64,000 nt of DNA. Source: Dryocola sp051307055. Its GTDB lineage: Bacteria > Pseudomonadota > Gammaproteobacteria > Enterobacterales > Enterobacteriaceae. The DNA is taken from assembly GCF_051307055.1 (NCBI RefSeq), contig NZ_CP149994.1:1860001-1924000 (forward strand), in the 5' to 3' direction. The notes beneath the pieces were generated by a model that was given only the letters and a program-made list of their open reading frames with translations, was not told the DNA's origin and ran no database searches. How positions within the stretch are numbered: the stretch's first letter is position 1; every line of letters starts with the position of its first letter. Shown piece by piece: positions 52,105 through 61,130 of the stretch. The position numbers were made by a program, and so were the translations under genes.

Positions 52105-52341
52105 TATTAGTCCTGTGTTGTTTCTGCTTGCCTTGAACGTTTAGCCGCTGAAATCGCCTGTCCTGTAGTTTGTTAGATCGCGGCCATGGCAAATTTCGGC
52201 GATGGATCCTGACAGGAAATGAAGCCCAACGCAAAGCTTGCTGCATCCTCCTTGATGCTGGTCATATTTCCATCGTCGCAAGCGCGGGAGAAGCTGTGTT
52301 AACGTCGCTTAATGGGGAATGGACGAGGTGAAAAGCTACGA

Positions 52342-52692
52342 ATGAAACGTGAAGCACTCTTTAAAAACGTATCTGAAAGGTATCAGGTTGAGCCTGACTA
52401 TCCGTGGCAGAAAAACAGCGATTACGCGGTGTTAAGGCATAAATTCAAAAAGAAATGGTTTGCGCTGGTTTATGCCATACAGGCAGAAAAGCTGGGGCTT
52501 GAAGGGGCATCGTTGCTTGAGGTGATGAACATTAAAGTGCCGCCAGAACTGCTGGGATCGCTGAGGATGCAGCCCGGCATTCTGCCCGCTTACCATATGA
52601 ATAAAGAACATTGGGTGACGGTGCTTCTGGATACGGTGCCGGACGCTGAGATCCTCGATTTGCTTGATGAAAGCTACCGGCTTACCCGCTGA
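52342..52692 (+). CDS. MmcQ/YjbR-family protein
   Basis: 116 residues from the chosen start. The YjbR/DUF419 features are FKNVSERYQVEPDYPWQKNSDYAVLRHKFKKKWFALVY and YHMNKEHWVTVLLDTVP, which form the cyclin-like DNA-binding fold described for this family. Biological role unknown. The ATG at 52342 matches the family; another ATG in frame lies 30 bases upstream. Confidence 0.8.
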   Translation: MKREALFKNVSERYQVEPDYPWQKNSDYAVLRHKFKKKWFALVYAIQAEKLGLEGASLLEVMNIKVPPELLGSLRMQPGILPAYHMNKEHWVTVLLDTVPDAEILDLLDESYRLTR

Positions 52693-52755
52693 CGATGCGC
52701 CGCATTAAATAAACCAGGCGAAAAAGGCGGGACGCAACACGCCCGCCAGCATTTA

Positions 52756-54018
52756 TTACGCCAGTTTCTCATCCTGTCTGCCGCAAGCGCGAAGGGCCTG
52801 TAACGGCCCCATGCCGCTTAAGGTAAATACGGAAAGCAGGGTAAACGACAGGGCGACCAGGCCCAGCGCCAGATAAGCGCCGTGGAAGCCGACTTTGTCA
52901 TACATGTAACCTGCGAAGACGGACATAAATATCATCGCTAACTGCTTGAAGAAGCAGAAGCATACCAGATAAATAGTGGCGGAGAAGCGCACCTCAAACT
53001 GGCTGGTGATGTACTTAAAGCAGCCGACGATCAGGAACGGGATTTCGAAGATGTGCAGCGTTTTGAGCACAATCACTTCCAGCGGCGTGGAGGCGAATGA
53101 AGAGCCGATAATGCGCACCGACATAATCGCCCCGGCCAGCAGCAGCGCGTTCTTGCCGCCGATGCGGTTCACGATGAGCGGCGCGAAGAACATGATGCAG
53201 GCGTTCAGCAGCTCCCCCATGGTGGTGACATAGCCGAACACGCGCGTGCCCTGCTGGTTTGACTCAAAGAACGAGGTAAAGAAGTTGGCAAACTGCTGGT
53301 CAAACACGTCATAGGTGCAGGAAACGCCTACTACGTAGAGCGAGAGGAACCACAGCTTTCGATTTTTCAGCAGCTCTAAAGCAAGCCGGAAGCTAAACGG
53401 CGAATGGTTAACGCCGAGAGAGTCGGCCACTTCCGCAGACGGCTGCGTTTCCGGCCTGGCGATAAACAGTAAGATGGCAAGGATCGCCGCGCAGCCGGAG
53501 CCGAGCCAGAAGACAAACTGGTTATTGATAGTGAACATGATGCCGACAATGGACGCGCACAGCGCCCAGCCCACGCAGCCAAACAGGCGCGCGCGGCCGA
53601 ACTCAAACGAGCTGCGGCGGCTCACCTTTTCGATATAGGCTTCAATGGCCGGCGCGCCGCCGTTGTAGATAAAGCCCAGATAAATTCCGCCGACTATCGA
53701 TCCCAGTAAAATATTGGCCTGCAGCAGTGGGCCGAATACGTAAATAAAGAACGGAGCGAACATCACCAGCATGCCGGTGATAATCCACAGCAGGTGCTTA
53801 CGCAGCCCTAACTTATCGGACAGCAGGCCGAAAATCGGCTGGAACAGCAGGGAGAAAAACGAAATGCTGGCGAAGATGATGCCGGTGTCGCTTTTGCTGA
53901 TGTGGTTGATGTCATGCAGCCAGATCGGGAAAAACGGGAAGTAGGCGCCCATGATGAAAAAGTAGAAGAAAAAGAACAGCCCGAACATCCAGAAATTGGT
54001 GTTTTTCAGATAGTACAT
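52756..54018 (-). CDS. lacY: Lactose permease LacY
   Basis: 420 residues (E. coli 417). A 12-helix lactose:H+ symporter of the MFS. The sugar and proton residues known from E. coli are present: Glu in APAIEAYIEK, Arg in FEFGRARLFG, the Asp in YDVFDQQFANFF, Glu in VTTMGELLNACIMF, and Arg/Lys/His/Glu in VRIIGSS, VLKTLHIFEIPF. AAGGAT precedes the ATG. Follows lacZ after 65 bases; no lacA is present downstream. Confidence 0.96.
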   Translation of the reverse strand: MYYLKNTNFWMFGLFFFFYFFIMGAYFPFFPIWLHDINHISKSDTGIIFASISFFSLLFQPIFGLLSDKLGLRKHLLWIITGMLVMFAPFFIYVFGPLLQANILLGSIVGGIYLGFIYNGGAPAIEAYIEKVSRRSSFEFGRARLFGCVGWALCASIVGIMFTINNQFVFWLGSGCAAILAILLFIARPETQPSAEVADSLGVNHSPFSFRLALELLKNRKLWFLSLYVVGVSCTYDVFDQQFANFFTSFFESNQQGTRVFGYVTTMGELLNACIMFFAPLIVNRIGGKNALLLAGAIMSVRIIGSSFASTPLEVIVLKTLHIFEIPFLIVGCFKYITSQFEVRFSATIYLVCFCFFKQLAMIFMSVFAGYMYDKVGFHGAYLALGLVALSFTLLSVFTLSGMGPLQALRACGRQDEKLA

Positions 54019-54083
54019 GATGTTTATCCTTAGGGTAAAAACGGGACAGGCTGGCCAGGCGTGCCCGGATAAAAGCGTGGCGC

Positions 54084-57000
54084 TTAACGGCGCGCCCAGC
54101 TCACTGAATAGCGATAATGTTGTTTTTCAAGCAGATATTCTGGCGAGACGCTGGGGCTCCAGGAGTCGTCCCCGCCCACGCCCATATGGAAGCCGTCAAT
54201 GTTCAGCCTGCTCCCCGGCTCGGCGGATAACAGATGGCGATGCGAGGTTTCCCGCAGCTGGCGCTGGCTGTAGCGGCTGAGGCTAAAATGGAATTTTCCG
54301 CGCCACAGGTTTTCGCCATACTCCAGCCTTTGCGTGTCGCAGCGCAGCCCGTTTTCCGTCGGGAAAACATACGGCGTATACATCTCCTCCAGCGGTAGCC
54401 GCCACCTGTCGAACAGCGCGGACTGTTTGCGGTCCGGATAGTTTTCGTGCGGCCCACGGCCAAGCCAGCTCACGGTCGGCTGGATCTCTGCCAGCTGGCA
54501 GGTCAGCCCGATGCGCGCCGGAGCGGGCGTGCCGAACGCGACTTCCACCTCCACATCGATATGCAGCTCGCCGCCATCGTCAATGCGGTACGTTTTATGG
54601 CTGACAAACAGCGTTTTGTTCTGATACGTCCAGCGGTGAACCGTGCGCAGCAGCACTTCGCGCTCAAGGGCCTGCGCTTCGCAGCTCAGCATTTCCGCTT
54701 CCAGCTCGTACATGCCGGCCGCTTTCCAGCGTTCAACCCAGGCATTCGGATCGATGCGCGTGGCTTCGCTGACGCCGATGTCGTTATCCAGCGGGGCGCG
54801 GGTGAACTGGTCCTGAAGAGGCGAAAGCAGGGTGGCCTTGCCATCTTTCCACCATTGCGTCAGCAGGCCGGTTTCCCGGCTGAAGATCCAGCGCTGGTTA
54901 CGCTGGCGGACCTCGAAGCTGTCGCCGGCGGCCTCAAGCTGCGGGGCTTCACCTTGAACGGTCTGCTCCTGAACCGCCAGCACGCCCGGCAGCTGCCATT
55001 GATCCCATGCGCAGATGTGGCCCGCTTCCGACCAGGTTGTTGCTTCAATTTGCTGCACCTGCACCGTCAGCCATACGTCGCCGCTGCGGGTGATTTCCGG
55101 CAGATCGTCAAGCACGATGAGCTGTTTGCTCTGCGGGGCAATCTCCAGCAGCGCTTCGCCGCGGGCCAGCACGTTGCCGTCCTGTTTCATCGTCCAGATA
55201 AGGCGTTCGTTATCGCTTGTGCGGAACAGATATTCACTGGCGATCTCCACTTTCAGCGGCGATTCGCGCAGCAAAGAGAACTGGAAGAACTGCTGCGCCT
55301 GCTGGGCTTCGTACAGCGCCGGATGCGGCGTGCGGTCGGCAAACACCAGGCCGTTCATGCAGAACTGGCGATCGTTAGGCTTATCGCCAAAATCCCCGCC
55401 GTAGGCGCTGAACGGCTGGCCGTTTTCGTCGTGTTTAATCAGCGACTGATCCACCCAGTCCCAGACAAAGCCGCCCTGTAGCTTTGGATACTGACGGAAG
55501 GCCGCCCAGTATTTATGGAAACCGCCAAAGCTGTTGCCCATGGCGTGCGCGTATTCGCACAGAATTAACGGACGGTTTTCATCCGGCATGCCAATCCACT
55601 TTTTGATTGACCACTTTGGCACCTGCGGAAAAGGCTGATCCTGATCGACGCGGGCATACATCGGGCAGATAATATCGGTCGCCGCGCTGTTGGCGCCGCC
55701 GCCTTCGTACTGCACCGGGCGCGTCGGATCGTTGGATTTTATCCAGCGGTACAGCGCATCGTGATTGCTGCCGTGACCGGATTCGTTGCCCAGCGACCAG
55801 ATGATAATCGACGGATGGTTGCGGTCGCGCTGCACCATTCGCGTGACGCGCTCGGTCATCGCCGGCAGCCAGGCGGGATCGTCGCTCAGGCGGTTCATCG
55901 GCACCATGCCGTGGGTTTCAATATTCGCTTCATCCACCACGTAAAGACCATACTGGTCGCACAGGCGATACCACAGCGGATGGTTAGGATAGTGCGAGCA
56001 GCGCACGGCGTTAAAGTTATGCTGCTTCATCAGCATAATGTCCCGGCGCATGGTGTCGATATCCATCACCTGGCCGTTTTCCGGGTGGTGCTCGTGACGG
56101 TTGGTGCCGCGGATCAGCAGCGGTTTGCCGTTAAGCTTCAGCAGGCCCTGCGAGATTTCCACTTTACGAAAGCCCACGTCGCAGGCCTCGGCTTCAATTA
56201 CCTCGCCATGTTTATCTTTTAATAGCACCACAAGGCGATAAAGATCTGGCGTTTCGGCGCTCCATAACAGCGGGTTTTCTACAGGTATGCGCACCGTAGT
56301 ACGGTCATCGTAAGCGCCACGCTCGTCGATAATTTCACTGCCGAGCGGCTGCTGCTTTTCACCTGCCAGCTCGCCGCCTTGCCATAGCTGAACGCAAACC
56401 TGCGCTTCCTGTTCATCACCCTGTACTACAACCAGCGTTTCCAGTTCGGCGCGGGTGAAGTCTTCATTGAGATGCGTTACCACGCGCATATCGGCGAGGT
56501 GAGTCTGCGGCTTATGCAGCAGCGTGACGTCGCGGAAAATACCGCTCATGCGCCACATATCCTGATCTTCCAGATATGAACCGTCGCACCAGCGCAGCAC
56601 CATGACGGCGATGCGGTTTTCACCCGCCCTGAGCGCCTGGCTTAAGTCAAATTCAGACGGCAGACGGCTATCCTGGGCGTAGCCAATCCAGTTGCCGTTG
56701 CACCACAGGTGGAACGCAGAATTCACGCCGTCAAAAATGATGCGGGTGTGTCCGGCAGCCAGCCACTCAGCGTCAAGGTTGAATGTGAGCGAGTAACAAC
56801 CCGTGGCGTTATCCGCAGGGACAAACGGCGGGTTTACCGGAATCGGATAGGTAACGTTGGTATAGACTGGCGCATCGTAGCCCAGCATCTGCCAGTTAGA
56901 GGGGACATGGATATCATCGGCGCCGTTAAGATCCTGCTCAACCCAGCTTTCAGGAACGGCTTCCGGCCGGGTGAAGTAGCTAAATTTCCAGCTGCCGTTT

Positions 57001-57176
57001 AGGCTAAGCAAGGCTGGCGATGGCATATCTTCGCGTGCCGCTTCCGGGGATCGCCAGCTGGAAAAAGGCGGATGGGCCGCAAGCTGATTCAGCCGGGTGA
57101 CGGCCGGATTGGACCAGTCGCGTCGGGCCAGTACGCAAGCAAGAGTGGCGGCGTTGCTGCCTGCTTTGATCATCAT
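54084..57176 (-). CDS. lacZ: Beta-galactosidase LacZ
   Basis: 1030 residues (E. coli 1024), GH2. It hydrolyses lactose and makes allolactose. Acid/base Glu is in WSLGNESGHGSNHD, the nucleophile Glu in ILCEYAHAMGNS, and RDWSNPAVTRLNQLAAHPPFSSWR at the N-terminus contains the alpha-complementation segment. The extended C-terminal domain is intact. Two ATGs in a row start the gene after AAGGAA. Within its first 400 bases lies a conserved O2 operator. Confidence 0.97.
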   Translation of the reverse strand: MMIKAGSNAATLACVLARRDWSNPAVTRLNQLAAHPPFSSWRSPEAAREDMPSPALLSLNGSWKFSYFTRPEAVPESWVEQDLNGADDIHVPSNWQMLGYDAPVYTNVTYPIPVNPPFVPADNATGCYSLTFNLDAEWLAAGHTRIIFDGVNSAFHLWCNGNWIGYAQDSRLPSEFDLSQALRAGENRIAVMVLRWCDGSYLEDQDMWRMSGIFRDVTLLHKPQTHLADMRVVTHLNEDFTRAELETLVVVQGDEQEAQVCVQLWQGGELAGEKQQPLGSEIIDERGAYDDRTTVRIPVENPLLWSAETPDLYRLVVLLKDKHGEVIEAEACDVGFRKVEISQGLLKLNGKPLLIRGTNRHEHHPENGQVMDIDTMRRDIMLMKQHNFNAVRCSHYPNHPLWYRLCDQYGLYVVDEANIETHGMVPMNRLSDDPAWLPAMTERVTRMVQRDRNHPSIIIWSLGNESGHGSNHDALYRWIKSNDPTRPVQYEGGGANSAATDIICPMYARVDQDQPFPQVPKWSIKKWIGMPDENRPLILCEYAHAMGNSFGGFHKYWAAFRQYPKLQGGFVWDWVDQSLIKHDENGQPFSAYGGDFGDKPNDRQFCMNGLVFADRTPHPALYEAQQAQQFFQFSLLRESPLKVEIASEYLFRTSDNERLIWTMKQDGNVLARGEALLEIAPQSKQLIVLDDLPEITRSGDVWLTVQVQQIEATTWSEAGHICAWDQWQLPGVLAVQEQTVQGEAPQLEAAGDSFEVRQRNQRWIFSRETGLLTQWWKDGKATLLSPLQDQFTRAPLDNDIGVSEATRIDPNAWVERWKAAGMYELEAEMLSCEAQALEREVLLRTVHRWTYQNKTLFVSHKTYRIDDGGELHIDVEVEVAFGTPAPARIGLTCQLAEIQPTVSWLGRGPHENYPDRKQSALFDRWRLPLEEMYTPYVFPTENGLRCDTQRLEYGENLWRGKFHFSLSRYSQRQLRETSHRHLLSAEPGSRLNIDGFHMGVGGDDSWSPSVSPEYLLEKQHYRYSVSWARR
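56781..56801 (-). promoter_or_regulatory. Lac auxiliary operator O2 inside lacZ
   Basis: The plus strand reads GAATGTGAGCGAGTAACAAC plus one C. This differs from E. coli O2 at one of 21 positions. It lies about 415 bases from O1, near the 401 of E. coli, so LacI looping between O1 and O2 is possible. Confidence 0.8.
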
Positions 57177-57194
57177 ATTCCGGGTTCCTTAATT

Positions 57195-57217
57195 AATTTT
57201 GCGATGCGCTCACAATT
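57195..57217 (-). promoter_or_regulatory. Lac primary operator O1
   Basis: On the minus strand it reads AATTGTGAGCGCATCGCAAA then ATT. The left half AATTGTGAGCG is identical to E. coli O1; the right half is altered but keeps CAA..ATT. It begins at the predicted transcription start of lacZ. Confidence 0.85.
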
Positions 57218-57223
57218 TAAAGG

Positions 57224-57252
57224 AATATGGTTTCTCCGGCGGGGTGTGTAAA
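57224..57252 (-). promoter_or_regulatory. lacZY promoter
   Basis: The -35 TTTACA (57252-57247) is identical to E. coli lac. A -10 CATATT (57229-57224) follows at 17 bases. The layout reproduces the E. coli lac promoter and places the start of transcription at about 57217. Confidence 0.75.
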
Positions 57253-57269
57253 GCAGCATGGCGGGATTA

Positions 57270-57285
57270 ATTGACGTGATTCACA
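57270..57285 (-). promoter_or_regulatory. CRP site of lacZY
   Basis: Minus strand TGTGA-ATCACG-TCAAT, centred about 60 bases before the predicted start, as in E. coli (-61.5). It matches the CRP consensus at 8 of 10 positions. No O3-like operator is seen between this site and 57461. Confidence 0.78.
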
Positions 57286-57461
57286 AATTTATAACACCGC
57301 TTAGCAAAGATCGGCCTGCCGGTCGCAGCTGGAGAAAGGCCGGCCCGTCTGCATTTTATCTACGCAAGGTTCAGAAATCGCGCCGAGCCTCTCCGTATCA
57401 GCGGCTTATAGTTAAAGTCTGTTTTTGCTTCATCTGCTACAAAAAGATGCGGAGTGAAATG

Positions 57462-58022
57462 ATGAAATCTGAAATCGCAAAAGAGTATGAAGGCGTGCTT
57501 ACATTCTGGTTTAAAGAGACGCCCGCCGAACGATGGTTTAACGCAGACAAAATATTCGATGAGCAGATCCGGACCCGCTTTAGCGCCGTTCATTACGCAG
57601 CAATGCGCGGCGAGCTTTTTCCCTGGAGAGAAAGCGCTTCAGGGCGGCTGGCCGAAATCATCGTCCTGGACCAGTTTTCGCGAAATCTCTTTCGCGACGA
57701 TCCCCTTGCCTGGGCCTCAGACGGCATGGCGCTGGTGCTGGCGCAGGAGCTGATAAAAACGGCGGGGTTTAGCGAGCTTGCGGTTGAGGAAAGAGATTTT
57801 GCAATGATGCCGCTCATGCACTCAGAATCGGCCGCCGTCCACGACATTGCGCTGAAAATGTTTCAGGAGTCTGGCAGTAAATCAGCCCTCAAATCTGAAA
57901 TAGAGCACCGGCGGGTCATCGATAAGTTCGGCAGGTATCCGCATCGTAATGCGGCGCTTGGCAGAACGTCCACGGCAGAAGAGCGTCTCTACCTGGAAAA
58001 ACAGAAGCAGCGGGCGTTTTGA
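57462..58022 (+). CDS. DUF924 protein lodged between lacI and lacZ
   Basis: 186 residues from the ATG at 57462, which has GGAG seven bases before it. The frame is open to 57258, but the longer start would begin inside the lac promoter. Conserved blocks: VLTFWFKETPAERWFNADKIFDEQIRTRF, EIIVLDQFSRNLFRDDPLAWASDGMAL and MMPLMHSES, then HRRVIDKFGRYPHRNAALGR, typical of this alpha-helical, TPR-like family. Function unknown. It is divergent from lacZ and ends two bases before the lacI stop. Confidence 0.85.
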   Translation: MKSEIAKEYEGVLTFWFKETPAERWFNADKIFDEQIRTRFSAVHYAAMRGELFPWRESASGRLAEIIVLDQFSRNLFRDDPLAWASDGMALVLAQELIKTAGFSELAVEERDFAMMPLMHSESAAVHDIALKMFQESGSKSALKSEIEHRRVIDKFGRYPHRNAALGRTSTAEERLYLEKQKQRAF

Positions 58023-58024
58023 GG

Positions 58025-59107
58025 TTATCCCAGCCGGGCCACCTGGCGCGCAAGCTTTGCCAGCGCATCCGCAAGCGCCTGAGCAGAGGGGGCGTTACCA
58101 CCGGGCGCCGCAGTGGTTTTGCGTTCCACCAGAGCCACCGGCAGGATCTGCGGCTCTGGCTGAGCGCCGGGATCATGAATTAACTCCACCAGCCGGTTCA
58201 CGCTGGCTTTGCCGAGGTTTCTGAAATCCTGCTTGATAGTGGTGAGCGGCGGAATAAAGCAGGCGCTGTCTTCGGTGTCGTCATAGCCCACCACGGAGAC
58301 ATCCGCCGGCACCGCTAAACCCTGTTCGGCGAGCGCACGCAGCGCCCCAAGCGCCATCTGATCGTTGGCGACGACGATCCCGCCGGGCGTTTCGCCCTCG
58401 CGCAGCAGCCGGGAAACCTGTTCATAGCCTGAGAGCGAACTCCAGTCGCCTTCCATAACCGCAACCGCTTCCAGCCCGTGGGCGCTCAGCGTTTGCTTCC
58501 AGCCTTCAAAGCGCAGGCGTGCTGAGACGGAAGCCTGCGGGCCGTTGAGCAGGGCGATACGCTGATGGCCAAGGCTGATAAGGTGCTCAACGCCCAGACG
58601 CGCCCCTTCGTTGGGATCGAAAATTATGAGGTTGGCGCCCAGGCCCGGGGAGACATCCAGAAACAGCGCTGGCACGCTGCCGCAGGCGTTTCGTACTGCC
58701 AGAGCCTCTTCGTTTTCGAGAGGAATATTAACAATCAGCCCGTCCACGCGCTGAGAAAGCAGGCTGTTCACCGCGGCTTTACAGGCGGCAAGCCCCGGCT
58801 GCTCAACCATGGAGATCACCACGTTGAAGTGTATCCCGCCTGCCTGCGTTTTGATGGCCGCCACGATTTGCGAGGGGGCGTGAAGCGAAAGATTGGTGGT
58901 GGCAAGGCCAATGGTCTGGCTTAGTTTTCCGGCTAACTGCTGCGCCACGCGGTTGGGAACATAGTTTAATGCGGCCATCGCCGCCTCAACTTTCAGACGC
59001 GTTTTTCCGGAAACGTGGCTTGCCTGATTGATCACCCGGGACACGGTCTGATAGGAAACATCGGCATATTCCGCCACATCGTAAAGCGTTACTGATTTGG
59101 GTTTCAT
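58025..59107 (-). CDS. lacI: Lac repressor LacI
   Basis: 360 residues, as in E. coli LacI. The helix-turn-helix is VTLYDVAEYADVSYQTVSRVINQ, and the recognition helix YQTVSR is the same as in E. coli, which fits the conserved operators. Hinge NYVPNRVAQQLAGK is intact. Inducer pocket and core: ALFLDVSPG, VANDQMALGALRA, GYDDTEDSACFIPPLTTIKQDF. The Leu-rich C-terminal helix (ALADALAKLARQVARL) that makes the tetramer is kept. Same strand as lacZY but separated by the DUF924 gene. Confidence 0.96.
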   Translation of the reverse strand: MKPKSVTLYDVAEYADVSYQTVSRVINQASHVSGKTRLKVEAAMAALNYVPNRVAQQLAGKLSQTIGLATTNLSLHAPSQIVAAIKTQAGGIHFNVVISMVEQPGLAACKAAVNSLLSQRVDGLIVNIPLENEEALAVRNACGSVPALFLDVSPGLGANLIIFDPNEGARLGVEHLISLGHQRIALLNGPQASVSARLRFEGWKQTLSAHGLEAVAVMEGDWSSLSGYEQVSRLLREGETPGGIVVANDQMALGALRALAEQGLAVPADVSVVGYDDTEDSACFIPPLTTIKQDFRNLGKASVNRLVELIHDPGAQPEPQILPVALVERKTTAAPGGNAPSAQALADALAKLARQVARLG

Positions 59108-59177
59108 GCCGGGTTTCCTTATCGCTCTTAAAGTCCGGGCTTATTCTACACTTAAACACTTTAGACAGGAGAGCATC

Positions 59178-59795
59178 ATGTACAAACTCTACGGCGCACC
59201 GGGCTGCGGCTCTGCGATTGTCGAAATTATGTTCATTCTGACGAATGAGTCTTACAAGTGGGAAAACGTTGAAGGGTTCGAAGATCCGGGCCCGCAGCGC
59301 GATGCGCTATTAACGCTCAACCCCCTCGGCCAGGTGCCGACGCTTAAGCTTGACGACGGTTCCGTGATGACCGAAAGCGCGGCTATTGCCCTGATGCTGC
59401 TGGATAAGCATCCCCATATGGCGCCGCCTGCGGGCACGCCTGAACGCCAGCGCTTCTACCGGCTTCTGGTCTGGTTTGTCGCCAACGTTTATCCCACTTT
59501 CACCTACGGCGATAATCCTTCCCGCTGGACGCAAAGCGGCGCCGATGAGCTACTTGCCAGCACGAACCGGTATCGCGAGCAGCTTTATCTCTGGCTGGAG
59601 TCGCAGGTCAGTAGCGGGCCATACGTTTTTGGTGAAGAGATCACGCTGCTGGACGCCTATATTGCGGCGATGATGAGCTGGCGACCACGGCAGGAGTGGT
59701 TTGAGAAGCACACGCCGAGGCTGTTTGCCATTGCGCAGCAGGTGCGCCAGCGCAAGGAGCTGCAGGAAGCGCTAAGCCGCAACGAGATGCTGTGA
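59178..59795 (+). CDS. Glutathione S-transferase family protein
   Basis: 205 residues. The N-terminal thioredoxin-fold domain begins YKLYGAPGCGSAIVEIMF, with cis-Pro in LGQVPTLKLDDGSVMTESAAI, the glutathione-contact Glu-Ser. An alpha-helical C-terminal domain follows with YVFGEEITLLDAYIAAM. The start follows GGAG. Subclass and substrate are not clear. Confidence 0.85.
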   Translation: MYKLYGAPGCGSAIVEIMFILTNESYKWENVEGFEDPGPQRDALLTLNPLGQVPTLKLDDGSVMTESAAIALMLLDKHPHMAPPAGTPERQRFYRLLVWFVANVYPTFTYGDNPSRWTQSGADELLASTNRYREQLYLWLESQVSSGPYVFGEEITLLDAYIAAMMSWRPRQEWFEKHTPRLFAIAQQVRQRKELQEALSRNEML

Positions 59796-59867
59796 TCGCA
59801 CCATCGATCATATGGCGCCGGGGCAATTCTATATAGTGACCGGATTACATCGCAACGGAATTTGTCT

Positions 59868-60680
59868 ATGGCTTTTGACCTGAACGCTTACTTCGCGCGG
59901 ATCCATTTTACGGGCGACTCCGCGCCGGATTTGAGTACGCTGCGGCAGCTGCATTTGCTGCAAACCTGCGCCATCCCTTTCGAAAACCTGGATGTCCTGC
60001 TGGGGCGACGGATTTTGCTCGACGATGACAGCGTGTTCGAAAAGCTGGTGACGGCCGGGCGGGGCGGTTACTGCTATGAGCAAAACGCGTTGCTGCGTCG
60101 GGCGCTGCAGGAAATCGGTTTTCAGGTTGAGGATTTAGCGGCGCGGGTATTGATTACGCGCCCGGAGCGGATGCCTGCCTGTACTCATCGTTTACAGCTG
60201 GTGACGGTTGCGCAAGAACGCTGGCTGGCGGATGTGGGATTTGGCGGCAGGACGCTCACCGCCCCGTTGCGCTTTGAACTCGATAGCGAGCAAACCACCC
60301 CGCACGGCGTGTACCGCCTGACGCGCCTTGAGGATGATTATCTGCTTAGCCTGCGCGAAGGAGAAGACTGGTTACCGCTTTACCGCTTCGATTTGCAGCG
60401 GCACTATGCCGTGGATTTCGAGGTGGCCAACCACTATGTCGCGACCTGGCCGGAGTCGCATTTTCGCCATCATCTGATGCTTTGCCTGCACGTTTTTGAC
60501 GGCGGTAACATTACGCTGAACAATCGCCAGCTCACGGTTGATGGTAAAAAGCAGGCGCTGGCCGATGCCTCCGCCGTTTATCAGGCGTTACATTCCCGTT
60601 TGCGCCTGCGCCTGGACTCCCCAAAGCACGGCATCGACTTTGAAACTTTTGCCGCCGCGTTTAATTTAATCAGCGCCTGA
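59868..60680 (+). CDS. nhoA: Arylamine N-acetyltransferase NhoA
   Basis: 270 residues. Transfers acetyl from acetyl-CoA to arylamines and N-hydroxyarylamines. Catalytic triad: Cys69 in RGGYCYEQN, His in ACTHRLQL and Asp in WLADVGFGG. N-terminal IPFENLDVLLGR is typical. A TTG six bases upstream is also in frame; the ATG is preferred. Confidence 0.92.
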   Translation: MAFDLNAYFARIHFTGDSAPDLSTLRQLHLLQTCAIPFENLDVLLGRRILLDDDSVFEKLVTAGRGGYCYEQNALLRRALQEIGFQVEDLAARVLITRPERMPACTHRLQLVTVAQERWLADVGFGGRTLTAPLRFELDSEQTTPHGVYRLTRLEDDYLLSLREGEDWLPLYRFDLQRHYAVDFEVANHYVATWPESHFRHHLMLCLHVFDGGNITLNNRQLTVDGKKQALADASAVYQALHSRLRLRLDSPKHGIDFETFAAAFNLISA

Positions 60681-60714
60681 TAAAGGCAAACCACTACCGC
60701 TATGGAGAATACCT

Positions 60715-60945
60715 GTGCCACATATCACCGTTAAATATTTCCCGCGTGAGCTGACAGACGAGCAGAAACAGACGCTGGCGGAAGAGCTCAGCGACGTTAT
60801 TAAAAAGCATTTCAGCTCAAAGGACGCCTCGCTTTCGGTCGCGTTAGTGCCGGTTGCACAGGAGCGCTGGAAAGAAGATGTCTACGACACAGAGATAAAA
60901 CCCGCGCTCGATACGCTCGCCAAAAAGCCGGGCTACAGCATGTAG
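60715..60945 (+). CDS. pptA: 4-oxalocrotonate tautomerase family protein PptA (YdcE)
   Basis: 76 residues, GTG start with GGAG eight bases before it. After Met removal the N-terminal Pro (PHITVKYF) is the catalytic base. DEQKQTLAEELSDVIKKHFSSKD and KKPGYSM match E. coli PptA (77 residues). The physiological substrate is unknown. Follows nhoA by 34 bases and is probably co-transcribed. Confidence 0.88.
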   Translation: MPHITVKYFPRELTDEQKQTLAEELSDVIKKHFSSKDASLSVALVPVAQERWKEDVYDTEIKPALDTLAKKPGYSM

Positions 60946-61020
60946 TTCTGGTATAACGAGAGAGAAAACTCTCCCTCGTCCGGCATCACCATGTGGCGTA
61001 AGCGCGTGCAGCCTGTAAAA

Positions 61021-61047
61021 AGTTATCCACAAAATCGGTGGATAACT
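61021..61047. repeat. Inverted repeat containing DnaA-box-like arms
   Basis: AGTTATCCAC (61021-61030) and GTGGATAACT (61038-61047) are perfect 10-bp arms around AAAATCG. The left arm plus the next base is TTATCCACA, an exact DnaA box, and the right arm is 8 of 9. It lies in the 185-base gap between pptA and the esterase. Could be a hairpin or a DnaA-binding site. Confidence 0.6.
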
Positions 61048-61130
61048 CTGTGGGATTCTATGTAGATCGTTGTACGAAGCCGGAAGATCGGGTGGGTTAA
61101 CGTGGCCTGGCCGACAAGGAAAGCACATAC

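Noticed and set aside
54447..55481. 344-codon open frame opposite lacZ
   Set aside because: Antisense shadow of lacZ; composition is typical of reverse-strand frames (rich in Arg, Gln, His).
57267..57289. Possible O3-type lac operator
   Set aside because: Only the outer AATT arms agree with O1; the segment is better explained as the CRP site.
57258..57461. N-terminal extension of the DUF924 gene
   Set aside because: It would start inside the lac promoter; the family begins at the ATG at 57462, which has a good ribosome binding site.
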